Shown here in pieces: positions 44,648 to 53,685 of a stretch of 64,000 nt of DNA. The DNA is from Pseudomonadota bacterium (GTDB lineage Bacteria > Pseudomonadota > Gammaproteobacteria > Enterobacterales > Enterobacteriaceae): the NCBI GenBank assembly GCA_018261615.1, contig JAGTSE010000018.1, positions 1 through 64,000 of the forward strand, given 5' to 3'. Within the stretch, counting starts at the first letter, position 1. Every line of letters starts with the position of its first letter. The position numbers were made by a program, and so were the translations under genes. The notes below the pieces were generated by a model. The model was not told the DNA's origin, searched no databases, and worked only from the letters and a program-made list of their open reading frames with translations.

Positions 44648-46136
44648 AAGTCCCCATAAAGCCAGATAAACCTGACCCGGCAACCCTCTGCTGTGGAGGA
44701 TATTTCCGCATTCGCTCTTTAAAATAATCAAGGTATTCCACATCATAAGGATTGGCAGCAGAGCGGATTTGTCGGTGACGTCGTATTGGCGTCGCAGAAG
44801 CCAGTTTCAAACTGAGGCTCCTGACTTCTCTGTTTTTCGTGCGATAAATTGCGTGAAATATCCAGCGGCGCAACCCTCTACTACCGTAATACTTTCGGTA
44901 AAGCCAACCTTTTGATTTTCTGCTGTGTTTTCGCCTTATCATGCGATAAAGAGCCCAAAGAATGACGGCGTCAATTTTACTGAAGATGGCTTTTGCTACC
45001 ACATGACGATAATAGTTTACCCAGCCGGTCAATTTACGGTTGAGCAAGCCTATTAACGAAGCTGTGGGTAACGCAATGCCTGCTTTGATCTCTTTTCTGA
45101 TAACATCAAGGAAGGATTTGATACTGCTTTTCGCCGGTTTAATCAACAGTTTACTGCCATACTTGCGTACATTAAACCCCAGAAAATCGAATCCCTGTGA
45201 GATCGATACGATCGCGGTTTTCTCTTCAGATAACGTCAACCCTCTTTCGCTGAGGAAGCCTGTTACCGCGGGTTTGATGATGTTTTCCAGTAGCTCTTTT
45301 GAGCTGCCGGTTATCACAAAATCGTCGGCATATCTGACCAGATGGACCTTGTCGGCAGATCTCGTGATGCTTTTCAGCATTGATTCCATACCATCCAGAA
45401 CACCATTAGCCAGGCAGGGAGAAATGATCCCACCCTGCGGCGTTCCTGCTGCGGTAGAGAAGAGCTGTCCATCCTCAACAAAGCCCGCTTTCAGCCATTG
45501 TGCAAGTATCTTCCGCTCAATACGGAGATATTTTAACATCCAGTCATGGCTGATGTTATCGAAACAGCCTTTGATATCCCCTTCGAGGATCCATTGTGCT
45601 GATGACCTTTGTGCCAGTACAACAAAGCACCACTCTATTGCATCTGCGGCAGAGCGTTTTGGCCGAAAACCATACGAGTGGTGGTCAGCTGTCGTCTCAG
45701 CCACAGGCTCTGTTGCTAACAGAAAGAGTGCCTGCATGGCACGATCATGCATCGTGGGGATCCCCAACGGTCTGGTCTTACCGTTCTTTTTGGGAATGTG
45801 GATACGGCGTAAAGGCTGAGCCCGATAACCTCGACAGTTCAGAGTCAGAACGGCCTGCCATTTTTGTTGCGGATTTATCCATAGCGTTCCATCAATGCCC
45901 GGTGTGTTACGTCCCCGGTTAGATGTTACGCGTCTTACAGCAAGCAGCTTAGCCTGATGAGATCGGGTTAGAAGCCGCTGGAGCACTCGCACTTTATTCC
46001 AGCGCTGTGCTTTGGTTGCCTTAGCGATACGCAACTGGATTCGAAATACATCCTCTCCAACCTGTTGCCAGTCGATTGATGACCACAGAGATGATGCTGA
46101 AGGTGCACCGCGCGGGCTTGTGGCCTGACGCGTCAT
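44646..46136 (-). CDS. Group II intron reverse transcriptase/maturase, endonuclease domain missing
   Basis: From ATG 46136 (AGGGA upstream) the protein has 496 residues; a TTG at 46181 would add 15. RT blocks are intact: RIHIPKKNGKTRPLGIPTMH, HSYGFRPKRSAADAI, DIKGCFDNISHDWML, AGTPQGGIISPCLANGVLD and the catalytic LVRYADDFVITG. The maturase (X) region follows (GLLNRKLTGWVNYYRHV). The protein ends soon after SAANPYDVEYLDYFKERMRK in a tail (QQRVAGSGLSGFMGT), where relatives continue into an HNH endonuclease with paired CxxC. The stop codon overlaps the first bases of domain V, which points to a deletion of the 3' part of the gene. Mobility would then depend on endonuclease-independent routes. 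Confidence 0.88.
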   Translation of the reverse strand: MTRQATSPRGAPSASSLWSSIDWQQVGEDVFRIQLRIAKATKAQRWNKVRVLQRLLTRSHQAKLLAVRRVTSNRGRNTPGIDGTLWINPQQKWQAVLTLNCRGYRAQPLRRIHIPKKNGKTRPLGIPTMHDRAMQALFLLATEPVAETTADHHSYGFRPKRSAADAIEWCFVVLAQRSSAQWILEGDIKGCFDNISHDWMLKYLRIERKILAQWLKAGFVEDGQLFSTAAGTPQGGIISPCLANGVLDGMESMLKSITRSADKVHLVRYADDFVITGSSKELLENIIKPAVTGFLSERGLTLSEEKTAIVSISQGFDFLGFNVRKYGSKLLIKPAKSSIKSFLDVIRKEIKAGIALPTASLIGLLNRKLTGWVNYYRHVVAKAIFSKIDAVILWALYRMIRRKHSRKSKGWLYRKYYGSRGLRRWIFHAIYRTKNREVRSLSLKLASATPIRRHRQIRSAANPYDVEYLDYFKERMRKYPPQQRVAGSGLSGFMGT

Positions 46137-46773
46137 TTGCGTTCCCTCATAACGTCGATTTTTTCCTGATTTTCTCGCCAAAGAAGACTCGCCGGACGTC
46201 AGCCCCTTTTCAGGTCGGTAAAAAAAAAAACCGTATCCCGATCATTACAATCGGGCGTTTGCTTCTTCCGGCGTCCCGTTCCCGCACAACCATTGTTTGT
46301 CCTCACGAACTCACTACCTTACGGAGTTGTACGGGGTTACCACGTTCCGTTCCTGTGACTCAAGGGGACAGGCCCCCCGTTAACACCGGCGATACCCTAC
46401 TCACGATGCCCCATCTGTGAAGGAACATACCTGATCGCTTGCCTTTTTGGCTGAAGCCTGACAGCCGCTTTGGCTTCTTAAGTATTACGATGCTTACCGG
46501 AGTTTGCTTATGCTGACCATACCCTTATCCCTTGCGCCTTCACCGCCTGCGGCTGGCAGTTTTGATTAAACCTCACGGCTCGCTCTTACGGATAATCCGT
46601 GGCTACGTTGTCCCCGACGCTTTGCACCCTGAAATTACTCTCAACGCACAGTCGGGTAGGGAACTGCTGGTGAGACAGCAGGTTTCTTCGCACTTATTAC
46701 TACTTATTGGCTGAAACAATCACAGGAACAGCCTCGTGTCGCACCACAGAATTTCTAACACTCCCGATTTCTA

Positions 46774-46933
46774 ACTCATGGCTACCATTCGGGGAGCGTA
46801 AAGAATGGCTTGGTTATTACTGTGATAATAAAGTTGTTATATCGCAGAAGTAATGAAAAAAAACGAAGCATTCGAATTTTGTAATTCAGTTTGTCTAATT
46901 TTCCCCTAACAAACGATAAAACCCTCATTTAAC
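46774..46933. other. AT-rich gap between the IS and the fumB terminator
   Basis: These 160 bp hold no credible gene. On the plus strand one frame is open from about 46762 to a TAA at 46852-46854 and reads SWLPFGERKEWLGYYCDNKV, which could be the decayed 3' end of another effector-module gene; this is a guess. The rest is A/T-rich with an A run at 46857-46863. Confidence 0.35.
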
Positions 46934-46967
46934 AAAACCCCCGACGCGTTCTTCCGCCGGGGGTTTT
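46934..46967. terminator. Strong terminator downstream of fumB
   Basis: A perfect 10-bp inverted repeat (AAAACCCCCG / CGGGGGTTTT) encloses 14 bases and carries A and T runs in its arms. It lies just after the fumB stop on the minus strand and can also stop rightward transcription out of the T6SS/IS region. Confidence 0.9.
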
Positions 46968-46972
46968 ATCAT

Positions 46973-48622
46973 TTAACGCTGGCTACAGCCTGCGCACTGT
47001 TTGTTCTGGATCTGCTGGAAGAAGTCGTTACCTTTGTCATCCACCAGAATAAACGCCGGGAAGTTCTCCACTTCAATCTTCCAGATCGCTTCCATACCCA
47101 GTTCCGGGTAAGCCACGCATTCGAGGCTCTTAATGCTCTGCTGCGCCAGTACCGCAGCCGGGCCGCCAATACTTCCCAGATAGAAACCGCCGTGTTTGGC
47201 ACAGGCATCGGTCACTTGCTGACTGCGGTTGCCTTTCGCCAGCATGATCATGCTCGCGCCGTGGGATTGCAGCAGATCCACGTAGGAATCCATACGTCCT
47301 GCAGTGGTTGGGCCGAGTGAACCGGAAGCATAACCTTCAGGCGTTTTCGCCGGGCCTGCGTAATAGATCGGGTGATCTTTCACGTATTGCGGCAGCTCTT
47401 CGCCGTTGTCGATCAGCTCTTTCAGTTTGGCATGGGCAATGTCACGCGCCACGATGATGGTGCCGTTCAGCGACAGGCGAGTCGATACCGGGAACGCGGA
47501 AAGCTGCGCCAGAATATCTTTCATCGGCTGATTCAGATTGATTTTCGCCACATTGCCTTCGCCCTGCTGGCGCAGTGCTTCCGGGATGTACTGCCCCGGA
47601 TTGTGCTCCATTTTCTCAATCCAGATACCTTCGCGGTTGATTTTCGCTTTGATATTACGGTCAGCAGAGCAGGAGACACCCATGCCGATCGGGCATGATG
47701 CGCCGTGACGCGGTAAACGAATCACGCGGATATCGTGGGCAAAGTATTTGCCGCCAAACTGTGCGCCGAGACCAAGGTTCTGCGCTTCCTGCATCAGTTC
47801 CTGTTCCAGTTGCACATCGCGGAACGCCTGGCCGTGCTCGTTACCTTCGGTCGGCAGACCATCGTAGTAACGGGTCGATGCCAGCTTCACGGTTTTCAGC
47901 GTGGATTCAGCGGAAGTGCCGCCAATAACAAACGCGATATGGTACGGCGGGCAGGCTGCTGTGCCGAGAGAACGCATCTTCTCAACCAAGTAGTTTTTCA
48001 GTTTCGCCGGGGTGATTAGCGCCTTGGTTTCCTGGTAGAGATAGGTTTTATTCGCTGAGCCGCCGCCTTTGGCGATGCAAAGGAATTTATACTCATCGCC
48101 ATCCACGCTGTAGAGATCGATCTGAGCCGGCAAGTTGGTGCCGGTATTCACTTCTTTGTACATATCCAGCGGCGCGTTCTGTGAATAGCGCAGGTTATCT
48201 TCGGTGTAAGTGTTATAGACACCGCGAGCCAGCGCCGCTTCATCGCCGCCGCCGGTCCATACGCGCTGGCCTTTTTTACCCATAATGATTGCCGTGCCGG
48301 TATCCTGGCAGGTTGGCAGCACGCCCTTGGCAGCGATTTCAGAGTTACGCAGGAACTGCAACGCCACGTATTTATCGTTTTCGCTCGCTTCAGGGTCAGT
48401 CAGAATGGCAGCAACCTGTTTCTGGTGGGAAGTGCGCAGCAGGAAAGAAGCATCGTGGAAAGCCTGTTGTGCCAGTAGCGTCAGCGCTTCGGGTTCTACT
48501 TTTAAGACTTGCTGGCCGTCAAAGTCGGCGACAGAAACGTGTTCACGACTCAGCAGATAATATTCCGTATTGTCTTTCGCCAGCGGGAACGGATCCTGAT
48601 ATACAAAAGGTTTGTTCGACAT
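46973..48622 (-). CDS. fumB: Class I fumarate hydratase, FumB-like
   Basis: This oxygen-labile [4Fe-4S] fumarase interconverts fumarate and malate. The 549-residue protein is collinear with E. coli FumA/FumB (548). The cluster cysteines lie in [32 protein letters not shown] and the segment between; substrate residues lie in [11 protein letters not shown]. Many positions follow FumB rather than FumA ([42 protein letters not shown], the NKQCAGC end). Gene context (C4-dicarboxylate transporter upstream, anaerobic fumarate reductase, FNR box) also supports the anaerobic isozyme, which would make fumarate from malate for respiration. Confidence 0.88.
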   Translation of the reverse strand: MSNKPFVYQDPFPLAKDNTEYYLLSREHVSVADFDGQQVLKVEPEALTLLAQQAFHDASFLLRTSHQKQVAAILTDPEASENDKYVALQFLRNSEIAAKGVLPTCQDTGTAIIMGKKGQRVWTGGGDEAALARGVYNTYTEDNLRYSQNAPLDMYKEVNTGTNLPAQIDLYSVDGDEYKFLCIAKGGGSANKTYLYQETKALITPAKLKNYLVEKMRSLGTAACPPYHIAFVIGGTSAESTLKTVKLASTRYYDGLPTEGNEHGQAFRDVQLEQELMQEAQNLGLGAQFGGKYFAHDIRVIRLPRHGASCPIGMGVSCSADRNIKAKINREGIWIEKMEHNPGQYIPEALRQQGEGNVAKINLNQPMKDILAQLSAFPVSTRLSLNGTIIVARDIAHAKLKELIDNGEELPQYVKDHPIYYAGPAKTPEGYASGSLGPTTAGRMDSYVDLLQSHGASMIMLAKGNRSQQVTDACAKHGGFYLGSIGGPAAVLAQQSIKSLECVAYPELGMEAIWKIEVENFPAFILVDDKGNDFFQQIQNKQCAGCSQR

Positions 48623-48644
48623 AGCTCATTACTCCATAAAAATA

Positions 48645-48668
48645 AACCGCCGGGAAAGCCCGGCGGTT
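48645..48668 (-). terminator. Attenuator-like terminator between the transporter gene and fumB
   Basis: A perfect 10-bp stem (AACCGCCGGG / CCCGGCGGTT) with a 4-base loop is followed, on the minus strand, by TATTTTTATGG. It starts 6 bp after the transporter stop and lies just before the fumB ribosome site. It should stop part of the transcripts, so fumB may also need read-through or its own promoter. Confidence 0.75.
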
Positions 48669-48673
48669 GTGAA

Positions 48674-50194
48674 TCAGAACATCATGGTAATCCACGGATA
48701 ACCAATCAATAGCAGAGCGGCGAGGAAGATCACACCGAAGATGGTGCCCAGACGCCAGTAGTCTTTGGTCGGCAGGTAGCCACTGCCGTAGTAAATCGGG
48801 CTCGGGCCAGTACCGTATGGAGTGATGATACCCATCACACCCAGAGAGGTACACAGAACCAGTACAACCACTTCCATATTGATGCCCGGGATCGTGGCAG
48901 CAATGGTCAGCATCGCCGGCAACAGGGCAGTGGTGTGCGCAGTGGTGCTGGCAAACAGATAGTGCAGCAGGTAGAACGTCAGCAGCAGGGCGATAGTTGC
49001 CATCCCCGGAGAAATACCGCTCATCAGCATACCGCCTTCTTTACCCAGCCAGGCAATGAAACCGGTGGAGGAGAGGCCATCGGCCAGCGCAACCAGGGTG
49101 GCGAACCACACGAAAGTATTCCATGCTGGTTTGTTGCTGGTAATGTCGTTCCAGGTCAATACGCCGGTCCACAGCATCAGTACGACGACCAACAGCGCAG
49201 CCAGAGCCGGTTCAATAAAATTAGCGGCGAAAATCCACATCAGCAGGGCGCAGCAGACAAACACCAGCAACAGGATTTCGTTACGGGACATTTTGCCCAG
49301 TTTTTCCAGCTCACGGCTCGCCCACAGCGGCACTTCATCATTGATTTTCACTTCCGGTGGATAGAACCAGTAAACCAGCAGCGGCATGGTCAGAATCAAC
49401 AGTACGCCGAGCGGCAGGAAGGCGATAAACCAGTTCCCCCAGGAGATGCTGATGCCAACGGTACTTTTCACCAGCGCCAGCGCCAGCAGGTTCGGTGCCA
49501 GAGCGGAGAGGAACATAGAACTGGTGATACAGGTGGCGGTGATGGCAACCCACATCAGATAGGAACCAATACGGCGAGCGCTCGGATCGTTCGGTTTAGA
49601 ATCGTACAGCGGCGGCAGGTTGGCAATAATCGGGTAGATGGTACCCCCGCTGCGCGCGGTGTTAGACGGTGTGAACGGTGCCAACAGCAGATCGGCAAAG
49701 GTGATAGCGTAACCGAGCGTCAGGCTGCGACGGCCAAGGTATTTCACCAGAATTAGCGCCAGGCGGCGACCGAACTGCGTTTTATCGTAACCGGCGGCGA
49801 ACATAAAGGCGCCGAAGATCAACCAGACGGTCGAGTTACCGAAACCGCTCACCGCCCATTTAAAGGATTGGCCTGCGAGCTTGAATTTCGGGTCGGCTAA
49901 CTGCTCAGGGCTAAACAGCAGCCACTGACTGCACAGCGCGATGACCACCACGCCGGTCAAACCGATAACAGCACCCGGCAGCGGTTCGAAGATCAAACCC
50001 ACGATCACACCAACAAAGATAGCGAAGTAGTGCCATGCGAATGGCGGTAAGCCCTCCGGCACCGGAACAAACAGCAGGAGCACTGCGACGATAATCGGCA
50101 GCGCCATCATAATCAGGCGGTTTTTATTTCCACCTTTTGCACTGGCTGCGCTGGCAGACGGCGGTATTGTCGTTTTCTCTTTCATAGTGAGCAT
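48674..50194 (-). CDS. DASS-family dicarboxylate transporter (TtdT/CitT-like)
   Basis: The 506-residue membrane protein is of the divalent anion:sodium symporter family. The family motifs are LLAPFTPSNTARSGGTIYPI (first substrate/cation loop) and the C-terminal TPYGTGPSPIYYGSGYLPTKDYW. About 12 membrane segments are seen. It has features of both TtdT and CitT, antiporters that exchange succinate for tartrate or citrate. With fumB downstream and a fumarate reductase divergent, exchange of an external C4-dicarboxylate (malate, fumarate or tartrate) for succinate is the likely job, but the substrate is inferred. Confidence 0.85.
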   Translation of the reverse strand: MLTMKEKTTIPPSASAASAKGGNKNRLIMMALPIIVAVLLLFVPVPEGLPPFAWHYFAIFVGVIVGLIFEPLPGAVIGLTGVVVIALCSQWLLFSPEQLADPKFKLAGQSFKWAVSGFGNSTVWLIFGAFMFAAGYDKTQFGRRLALILVKYLGRRSLTLGYAITFADLLLAPFTPSNTARSGGTIYPIIANLPPLYDSKPNDPSARRIGSYLMWVAITATCITSSMFLSALAPNLLALALVKSTVGISISWGNWFIAFLPLGVLLILTMPLLVYWFYPPEVKINDEVPLWASRELEKLGKMSRNEILLLVFVCCALLMWIFAANFIEPALAALLVVVLMLWTGVLTWNDITSNKPAWNTFVWFATLVALADGLSSTGFIAWLGKEGGMLMSGISPGMATIALLLTFYLLHYLFASTTAHTTALLPAMLTIAATIPGINMEVVVLVLCTSLGVMGIITPYGTGPSPIYYGSGYLPTKDYWRLGTIFGVIFLAALLLIGYPWITMMF

Positions 50195-50380
50195 CTACAA
50201 GTAGTTAAAAATTCGGTGTCGGTAGCAGATTTTGAAGTTACTTTATTTACTTACATAAGTTACTTTAGTTTTCTATTGCGACTTCTCATATTCTGCCGGT
50301 TTTTATCTAATGCCTCTTTATCTGCACTAAATTAAGAAAATTTCTGTTTTTATATATTGCGCTTCCACTCGGTAATACTC

Positions 50381-50394
50381 TTGATTGAGATCAA
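50381..50394. promoter_or_regulatory. Perfect FNR binding site
   Basis: TTGATTGAGATCAA is an exact match to TTGAT-N4-ATCAA. On the minus strand a TATATA -10-like hexamer lies at 50351-50356, which puts a transcription start near 50344-50346 and the FNR centre at about -41.5 to -43.5: the class II activation geometry for the transporter-fumB unit. It is about 436 bp before the reductase gene, so control of that gene by the same site is less direct. Confidence 0.85.
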
Positions 50395-50432
50395 AAAAAC
50401 GCAAGCACGATAGGTTTTTTTTTATATTTTTT

Positions 50433-50460
50433 AATACCCACATAGCAGTATGTGGGTATT
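50433..50460. promoter_or_regulatory. 28-bp palindrome in the divergent control region
   Basis: AATACCCACATA and TATGTGGGTATT form a perfect 12-bp inverted repeat around GCAG. With no T run after it on either strand, an operator is more likely than a terminator. DcuR is an obvious candidate because its gene lies in the module, but I cannot confirm the match. Confidence 0.6.
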
Positions 50461-50461
50461 C

Positions 50462-50477
50462 TGTGAGAAACATCTCA
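50462..50477. promoter_or_regulatory. CRP-like site
   Basis: TGTGA-GAAACA-TCTCA matches the CRP consensus at 9 of 10 positions and lies directly beside the 28-bp palindrome. Fumarate-respiration genes are commonly under catabolite control, so the site is plausible; pattern only. Confidence 0.5.
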
Positions 50478-50823
50478 ATTGTTAAATATTGGTGCTGATA
50501 ATAAATCTCATTTATCGTTTTTTGTTTGTTAACTCATTGATAAATTGATTTTTGATCGGCTTTGGGAAAACCTTTGCTTCGTGGGCCAGGTAATCGCAAT
50601 GTTACCGGTAATTAATATGATGTAAATATATTATTTAAAATTGATAATACAGTAGAGGTAGTGCTGTTATTAAGGTGGTTAAATAGTTTTTTAACTAACG
50701 TAATTAATTTTGTAAATAGAATTAGAGGTATATTAAATACACGACAAATGGATTTCCAAACGAAAATAAAAAATAAATCCGTCACCGAATTCAAAGTTTA
50801 TAAATTTATATTTGGAGTTAAAT

Positions 50824-53598
50824 ATGACCAGCAACGAGCGCATCCTCAGCCCCTTTACATTGCCAAATGGCGTAGAACTGAAAAACCGTTTGTTAATGGC
50901 TCCGATGACCACCTGCACAGGTTATTACGATGGTACTGTCACCAGTGAACTGGTTGAATATTATCGTGTCCGTGCCGGTAGTATTGGGACAATTATCGTA
51001 GAGTGTTGTTTTGTTGATGATCTGGGGCTCGCATTTCCGGGCGCAATTGGTATTGATAACGACGAAAAAGTTGCTGGTCTGGCAAAAATCGCCGAAGCCA
51101 TAAAAGCTGAAGGCTCTAAAGCGATCCTGCAAATTTACCACGGCGGCCGCATGGTTGAGCCGAAACTGATTGGTGGTCGCACGCCGATTGCGCCAAGCGC
51201 GATTGCCGCTCCGCGTGACGGCGCAGCCACGCCGGTGGCAATGACCACGGCGGAAGTTGAAGCGATGGTGGTGAAATTTGGTGAAGCGGTACGCCGCGCC
51301 ATTCAGGCCGGTTTTGACGGCGTGGAAATCCACGGTGCCAACACCTACCTGATCCAGCAATTCTTCTCGCCGAACTCGAACCAGCGTGACGACGAGTGGG
51401 GCGGCAGTCGCGATAACCGTGCGAAATTCCCGCTTGCGGTGCTGGATATCACCCACAAAATGGCGCGTCAGTACGCGGATGATGCCTTTATTATTGGTTA
51501 TCGTTTCTCGCCGGAAGAGCTGGAAGTCCCCGGTATTCGCTTTGATGACACTATGTATCTGCTGGAAAAACTGGCAGCGCGCGGTGTTGATTACCTGCAC
51601 TTTTCTGTTGGCGCGGCGCTGCGTCCTTCCATTAATGACACCAGCGATCCGACGCCGTTGATTGATAAATATTGTGCGATGCGCTCTGAGGTACTGGCAC
51701 AAGTTCCGGTGATGGGTGTGGGCGGCGTGGTTAACGTGGCTGACGCAGAGCAGGGGCTGGATCACGGTTACGATCTGATCGCCGTGGGTCGTGCCTGCAT
51801 CGCTTATCCGGACTGGGCCGCACGCATCGCCAATGGTGAAAAGCTCGAACTGTTTATCGACAGCACCGAGCGTGAAGCGCTGAATATTCCGGAACCACTG
51901 TGGCGCTTCTCGCTGGTGGAAGCGATGATTCGCGACATGAGCATGGGCGAAGCGAAATTTAAACCGGGTCTGTTCGTTGAAACTGTGCAGGACGACACCA
52001 GCGAAATGGTGGTTAACGTTAGCCTGGAAACCGACCGTATTGCCGGTATCGAACTGGCCTCTGCGCCGCAAAACGTGGAATTCACCAGCAGTTTTGAAGA
52101 GATCCGCGATCGCATTCTGGATGCCAATTCACCGCATGTTGATGCTATCTCCGGCGCGACCAGCCAGAGCGAAGCGGTGAAAAAAGCGGTGTCGAAAGCG
52201 ATGCTGAAATCCAGCAAAGCGCGCGTGGCTGAAGAGGGTGGCGATGTCACGGCAGTGAAAAATTATGATGTCGTGGTGGTAGGTAGCGGCGGCGCAGGCC
52301 TGGCCGCTGCCATCCAGGCGCACGACGAAGGCGCGAGCGTGCTGATCGTTGAGAAAATGCCGACCATCGGCGGTAACACCATTAAAGCGTCAGCCGGGAT
52401 GAACGCAGCAGAAACCCGCTTCCAGCGTGTAAACGGTATTCAGGACAGCAAAGAGCTGTTCTTCGCTGAAACACTGAAAGGCGGCGGGAACAAAAACAAC
52501 CCGGAACTGCTACGCCGTTTTGTGGAAAATGCGCCGGAAGCGATCGAATGGCTGGCGCGTCGCGGCATCATGCTGAACGATATCACCACGACGGGCGGGA
52601 TGAGCATCGACCGTACGCACCGTCCGCGTGATGGATCAGCCGTCGGCGGTTACCTGATTAGTGGCCTGGTGCGTAACGTCACTAAACGCGGTATTGATGT
52701 GATGCTGGAAACTTCCGTCGAAGAGATCCTGTTCGCTGAGGGGGAAGTACGCGGCGTGCGTCTGTTGAATGACGAGCAGGAAACACTGACTGTGCAGGCG
52801 AAAAGCGTGATTGTGGCGACCGGCGGCTTCAGCGCCAACAGCGCAATGGTTGTGAAATACCGTCCGGATCTGGATGGTTTTGTCACCACCAACCATAAAG
52901 GCGCAACCGGTGGTGGTATTGCACTGCTGGAACGTCTGGGTGCCGGAACCGTGGATATGGGCGAAATTCAGATCCACCCGACCGTTGAACAGAAAACTTC
53001 CTATCTGGTTTCCGAGTCTATTCGCGGCGGCGGTGCGATTCTGGTCAGCCAGCAGGGCAAACGCTTCTACAACGAGATGTCGACCCGCGATAAAGTCTCA
53101 GCAGCCATCATCGCGCTGCCGGAACATTATGCTTACATCGTGTTCGATGAGCATGTGAGAGCAAAAAATAAAGCGGCCGACGAGTACATTGCGAAAGGCC
53201 TGGTGACCAGCGCCAGCTCTCCGCGTCAACTGGCGGACAAACTGGGCATCGACTATCATGCGTTCCTTGCCACGCTTGAACGTTACAATGGCTTTGTGGA
53301 AAAACAGCACGATGAAGATTTCGGTCGTACCACCGCGCTGCGTGCTCCGATTAACGAAGGGCCGTTCCACGCCATTCAGATTGCGCCAGGCGTACACCAC
53401 ACCATGGGCGGTGTGACCATCAACACCGAAACGGAAGTGCTGAATGCCGTGCATCAGGTGATTCCGGGCGCGTATGCTGCGGGTGAAGTGGTTGGCGGTA
53501 TCCACGGCGCTAACCGTATTGGCGGTAACGCGGTCGCTGATCTCATCATCTTCGGTTCGCTGGCGGGGCATCAGGCAGCGGTTCGCGCCAAACAGTAA
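50824..53598 (+). CDS. Soluble NADH-type fumarate reductase with covalent FMN
   Basis: The 924-residue cytoplasmic flavoprotein has three domains: an N-terminal old-yellow-enzyme-like FMN domain (about 1-345; PMTTCTGYYDG, LQIYHGGRMVEP, GVEIHGANTYLIQQFFSPNS), an FMN_bind domain (about 370-460) with the flavinylation site DAISGATSQS (Thr446), and a fumarate reductase FAD domain (about 480-924; VVVGSGGAGLAAAIQAHDEG, TMGGVTINTETEV, GEVVGGIHGANRIGGNAVAD). As I recall, this architecture matches the Klebsiella NADH:fumarate oxidoreductase. It would use NADH to reduce fumarate to succinate in anaerobiosis. The next gene, apbE, is the enzyme that attaches the FMN. ATG 50824 has GGAG six bases upstream. 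Confidence 0.92.
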   Translation: MTSNERILSPFTLPNGVELKNRLLMAPMTTCTGYYDGTVTSELVEYYRVRAGSIGTIIVECCFVDDLGLAFPGAIGIDNDEKVAGLAKIAEAIKAEGSKAILQIYHGGRMVEPKLIGGRTPIAPSAIAAPRDGAATPVAMTTAEVEAMVVKFGEAVRRAIQAGFDGVEIHGANTYLIQQFFSPNSNQRDDEWGGSRDNRAKFPLAVLDITHKMARQYADDAFIIGYRFSPEELEVPGIRFDDTMYLLEKLAARGVDYLHFSVGAALRPSINDTSDPTPLIDKYCAMRSEVLAQVPVMGVGGVVNVADAEQGLDHGYDLIAVGRACIAYPDWAARIANGEKLELFIDSTEREALNIPEPLWRFSLVEAMIRDMSMGEAKFKPGLFVETVQDDTSEMVVNVSLETDRIAGIELASAPQNVEFTSSFEEIRDRILDANSPHVDAISGATSQSEAVKKAVSKAMLKSSKARVAEEGGDVTAVKNYDVVVVGSGGAGLAAAIQAHDEGASVLIVEKMPTIGGNTIKASAGMNAAETRFQRVNGIQDSKELFFAETLKGGGNKNNPELLRRFVENAPEAIEWLARRGIMLNDITTTGGMSIDRTHRPRDGSAVGGYLISGLVRNVTKRGIDVMLETSVEEILFAEGEVRGVRLLNDEQETLTVQAKSVIVATGGFSANSAMVVKYRPDLDGFVTTNHKGATGGGIALLERLGAGTVDMGEIQIHPTVEQKTSYLVSESIRGGGAILVSQQGKRFYNEMSTRDKVSAAIIALPEHYAYIVFDEHVRAKNKAADEYIAKGLVTSASSPRQLADKLGIDYHAFLATLERYNGFVEKQHDEDFGRTTALRAPINEGPFHAIQIAPGVHHTMGGVTINTETEVLNAVHQVIPGAYAAGEVVGGIHGANRIGGNAVADLIIFGSLAGHQAAVRAKQ

Positions 53599-53604
53599 CA
53601 CATT

Positions 53605-53660
53605 GTCGGATGGTGTCTGCATCTTATCCGGTCCGGGCCTTCCAGGCCGGATAAGACGTC
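53605..53660. repeat. REP/BIME-like palindromic pair
   Basis: Two oppositely oriented REP-like units lie between the reductase and apbE: GTCGGATGGTGTCTGCATC with CTTATCCGG, and GGCCGGATAAGACGTC. The inner arms CTTATCCGG (53623-53631) and CCGGATAAG (53647-53655) can pair in RNA. Such elements stabilise upstream mRNA or bind gyrase, so they may set a ratio between the reductase and ApbE. Confidence 0.85.
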
Positions 53661-53685
53661 CCAGGACAATCAACAGGAGTATGCC

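Larger units (their letters stand above)
44573..46744 (-). mobile_element. Group II intron inside the IS terminal repeat
   Basis: On the minus strand the intron starts with GTGCGACACGAGG (5' end at 46744; GTGCG is the group II 5' consensus) and ends ...TTATCCGAC at 44573 (AY 3' end). Joining the flanks gives AATTCTGTG + TCATTCC, restoring the IS end in agreement with AATTCTGTGTCA at the other end of the IS. Domain V is at 44614-44647 and domain VI at about 44575-44612. Domain IV carries the reverse transcriptase gene. The intron lies on the same strand as the transposase and 21 bp from the IS end. Length 2172 bp. Confidence 0.9.
43278..46765 (-). mobile_element. IS256-family insertion sequence interrupted by a group II intron
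   Basis: The outer limits are set by the 8-bp direct repeat GATTTCTA on both sides (43270-43277 and 46766-46773), the target duplication size of this family. The ends are imperfect inverted repeats: from the right (minus strand) GGGAGTGTTAGAAATTCTGT and from the left GAGAGCGTTTAGAATTCTGT. The left end carries an extra copy of GAGAGCGT (43278-43285 and 43286-43293). Without the 2172-bp intron the IS is 1316 bp, the usual size. It reads leftward and its transposase is broken. Confidence 0.92.
50195..50823. other. Divergent control region of the C4-dicarboxylate module
   Basis: These 629 bp of AT-rich DNA separate the leftward transporter-fumB unit from the rightward fumarate reductase-apbE unit. 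They contain a perfect FNR box (50381-50394), a 28-bp perfect palindrome with a 4-base centre (50433-50460), and a CRP-like site (50462-50477). The ribosome site GGAG of the reductase lies at 50814-50817. No gene is seen. Confidence 0.8.

Noticed and set aside
43805..45819. Plus-strand open frames inside the IS and the intron
   Set aside because: They are shadows of the transposase and reverse transcriptase, whose catalytic motifs are clear on the minus strand.
50893..52071. Open frame of about 390 codons antisense to the fumarate reductase
   Set aside because: It is a shadow of a clear three-domain flavoprotein; the His/Arg-rich translation is not protein-like.
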